From Alphaproteobacteria bacterium (lineage in GTDB: Bacteria; Pseudomonadota; Alphaproteobacteria; UBA8366; GCA-2717185), in assembly GCA_012103325.1 (NCBI GenBank), contig WLWY01000001.1, positions 1,403,653 through 1,467,652 on the forward strand: a DNA stretch of 64,000 bases, in the 5' to 3' direction. The translations under genes and the position numbers were made by a program. Under the pieces are notes generated by a model, which did no database searches, was not told the DNA's origin, and saw only the letters and a list, made by a program, of their open reading frames with translations. Positions 63,706-64,000 of this stretch are shown piece after piece; within the stretch, counting starts at the first letter, position 1, and every line of letters starts with the position of its first letter.

Positions 63706-64000
63706 ATGACCTTGTCAGATTCTGCTTCAGCCCTGCTGCGCCTGCTGGATCCCGAGCGCGCCCATGCCCTTGCGGTCTGGGGGCTGGCCCGTGGGTTTGG
63801 ACCGCGGCCGGCGCGCGCGGACGAGCCCGCGCTGGCCAGCCGGCTTTGGGATCTGCATTTTGCGAATCCGGTCGGGTTGGCGGCGGGTTTCGATAAGGAT
63901 GCCGCCGCTTTTCGCGGCGCGCTGCGGCTCGGTTTCGGGTTCGTTGAAACCGGCACCGTGACGCCCCGTCCGCAACCTGGAAATCCGAAGCCGCGCCTGT
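63706..64000 (+). CDS. pyrD: Dihydroorotate dehydrogenase (quinone), partial
   Basis: The frame from the ATG at 63706 gives the N-terminus of class 2 dihydroorotate dehydrogenase: an amphipathic helix ([15 protein letters not shown]), then [14 protein letters not shown] and [21 protein letters not shown], both diagnostic of the family. This enzyme oxidises dihydroorotate with membrane quinones in pyrimidine synthesis. The gene runs past the right edge after 98 codons. A different frame starting at 63675 is a shadow. Confidence 0.95.
   Translation, partial: MTLSDSASALLRLLDPERAHALAVWGLARGFGPRPARADEPALASRLWDLHFANPVGLAAGFDKDAAAFRGALRLGFGFVETGTVTPRPQPGNPKPRL

Noticed and set aside
63675..63896. 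73-codon frame near pyrD
   Set aside because: It is out of frame with the clear PyrD motifs that start at 63706.
1..64000. tRNA, rRNA, CRISPR array or replication origin
   Set aside because: No tRNA-like cloverleaf, rRNA segment, regularly spaced repeat or DnaA-box cluster was found by eye.

Overview
The window is GC-rich, densely coded, chromosomal DNA that looks alphaproteobacterial, most likely a member of Rhodospirillales or a close relative. The support is a class I lysyl-tRNA synthetase, a glutathione-dependent formaldehyde pathway, a FadN-type beta-oxidation operon, an orphan fliG, a pyrD of the quinone type and the many LLM, CoA-transferase and TauD-type oxidoreductase genes. No rRNA, tRNA or CRISPR array is visible. 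The order-level assignment is inference.

Layout. 1-9689 (minus) is a fatty-acid operon read from an acyltransferase-lipase fusion through fadD, thiolase and fadN-type HADH/hydratase to fadE, which runs off the left edge. A GMC oxidoreductase follows (9891-11495). 11502-18492 is a divergent signalling or cell-envelope locus: a CHASE2 class III cyclase and a secreted partner on the minus strand, and a Sel1/coiled-coil/caspase-like protein with an outer-membrane beta-barrel on the plus strand. 18542-31383 holds unrelated single genes: an MFS exporter, FMN reductase, LLM oxidoreductase, NTF2-like protein, TauD dioxygenase, cytoplasmic PAS histidine kinase, orphan fliG, an orphan molybdopterin hydroxylase subunit with an NMT1-like protein, a secreted unknown protein and a LysR regulator. 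Upstream of fliG lies a probable small RNA with CCUCC-rich anti-Shine-Dalgarno loops and its own terminator.

31396-42866 looks like a catabolic island (FAD oxidoreductase, O-methyltransferase-like protein, class III CoA-transferase, TIM-barrel protein, OYE-type flavoenzyme, MFS transporter, bicupin, isochorismatase-like hydrolase, alpha/beta hydrolase, class II amidotransferase). 42971-56239 is a more AT-rich surface-polysaccharide region with glycosyltransferases, a pyruvyl transferase, a flippase and a nitroreductase. A complete IS66-family element with an 8-bp target duplication sits inside one of its glycosyltransferase genes, and the broken gene can be rebuilt exactly in silico. 56353-64000 returns to core metabolism: the formaldehyde pair (interrupted by an opposite-strand sulfatase), lysK, a small conserved-looking protein, a branched-chain aminotransferase, and pyrD running off the right edge.

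The most unusual items are the cyclase/caspase/beta-barrel locus, the anti-SD small RNA candidate, the IS66-split glycosyltransferase, the acyltransferase-lipase fusion heading the fad operon, and an OYE-family enzyme that lacks one canonical iron-sulfur ligand.
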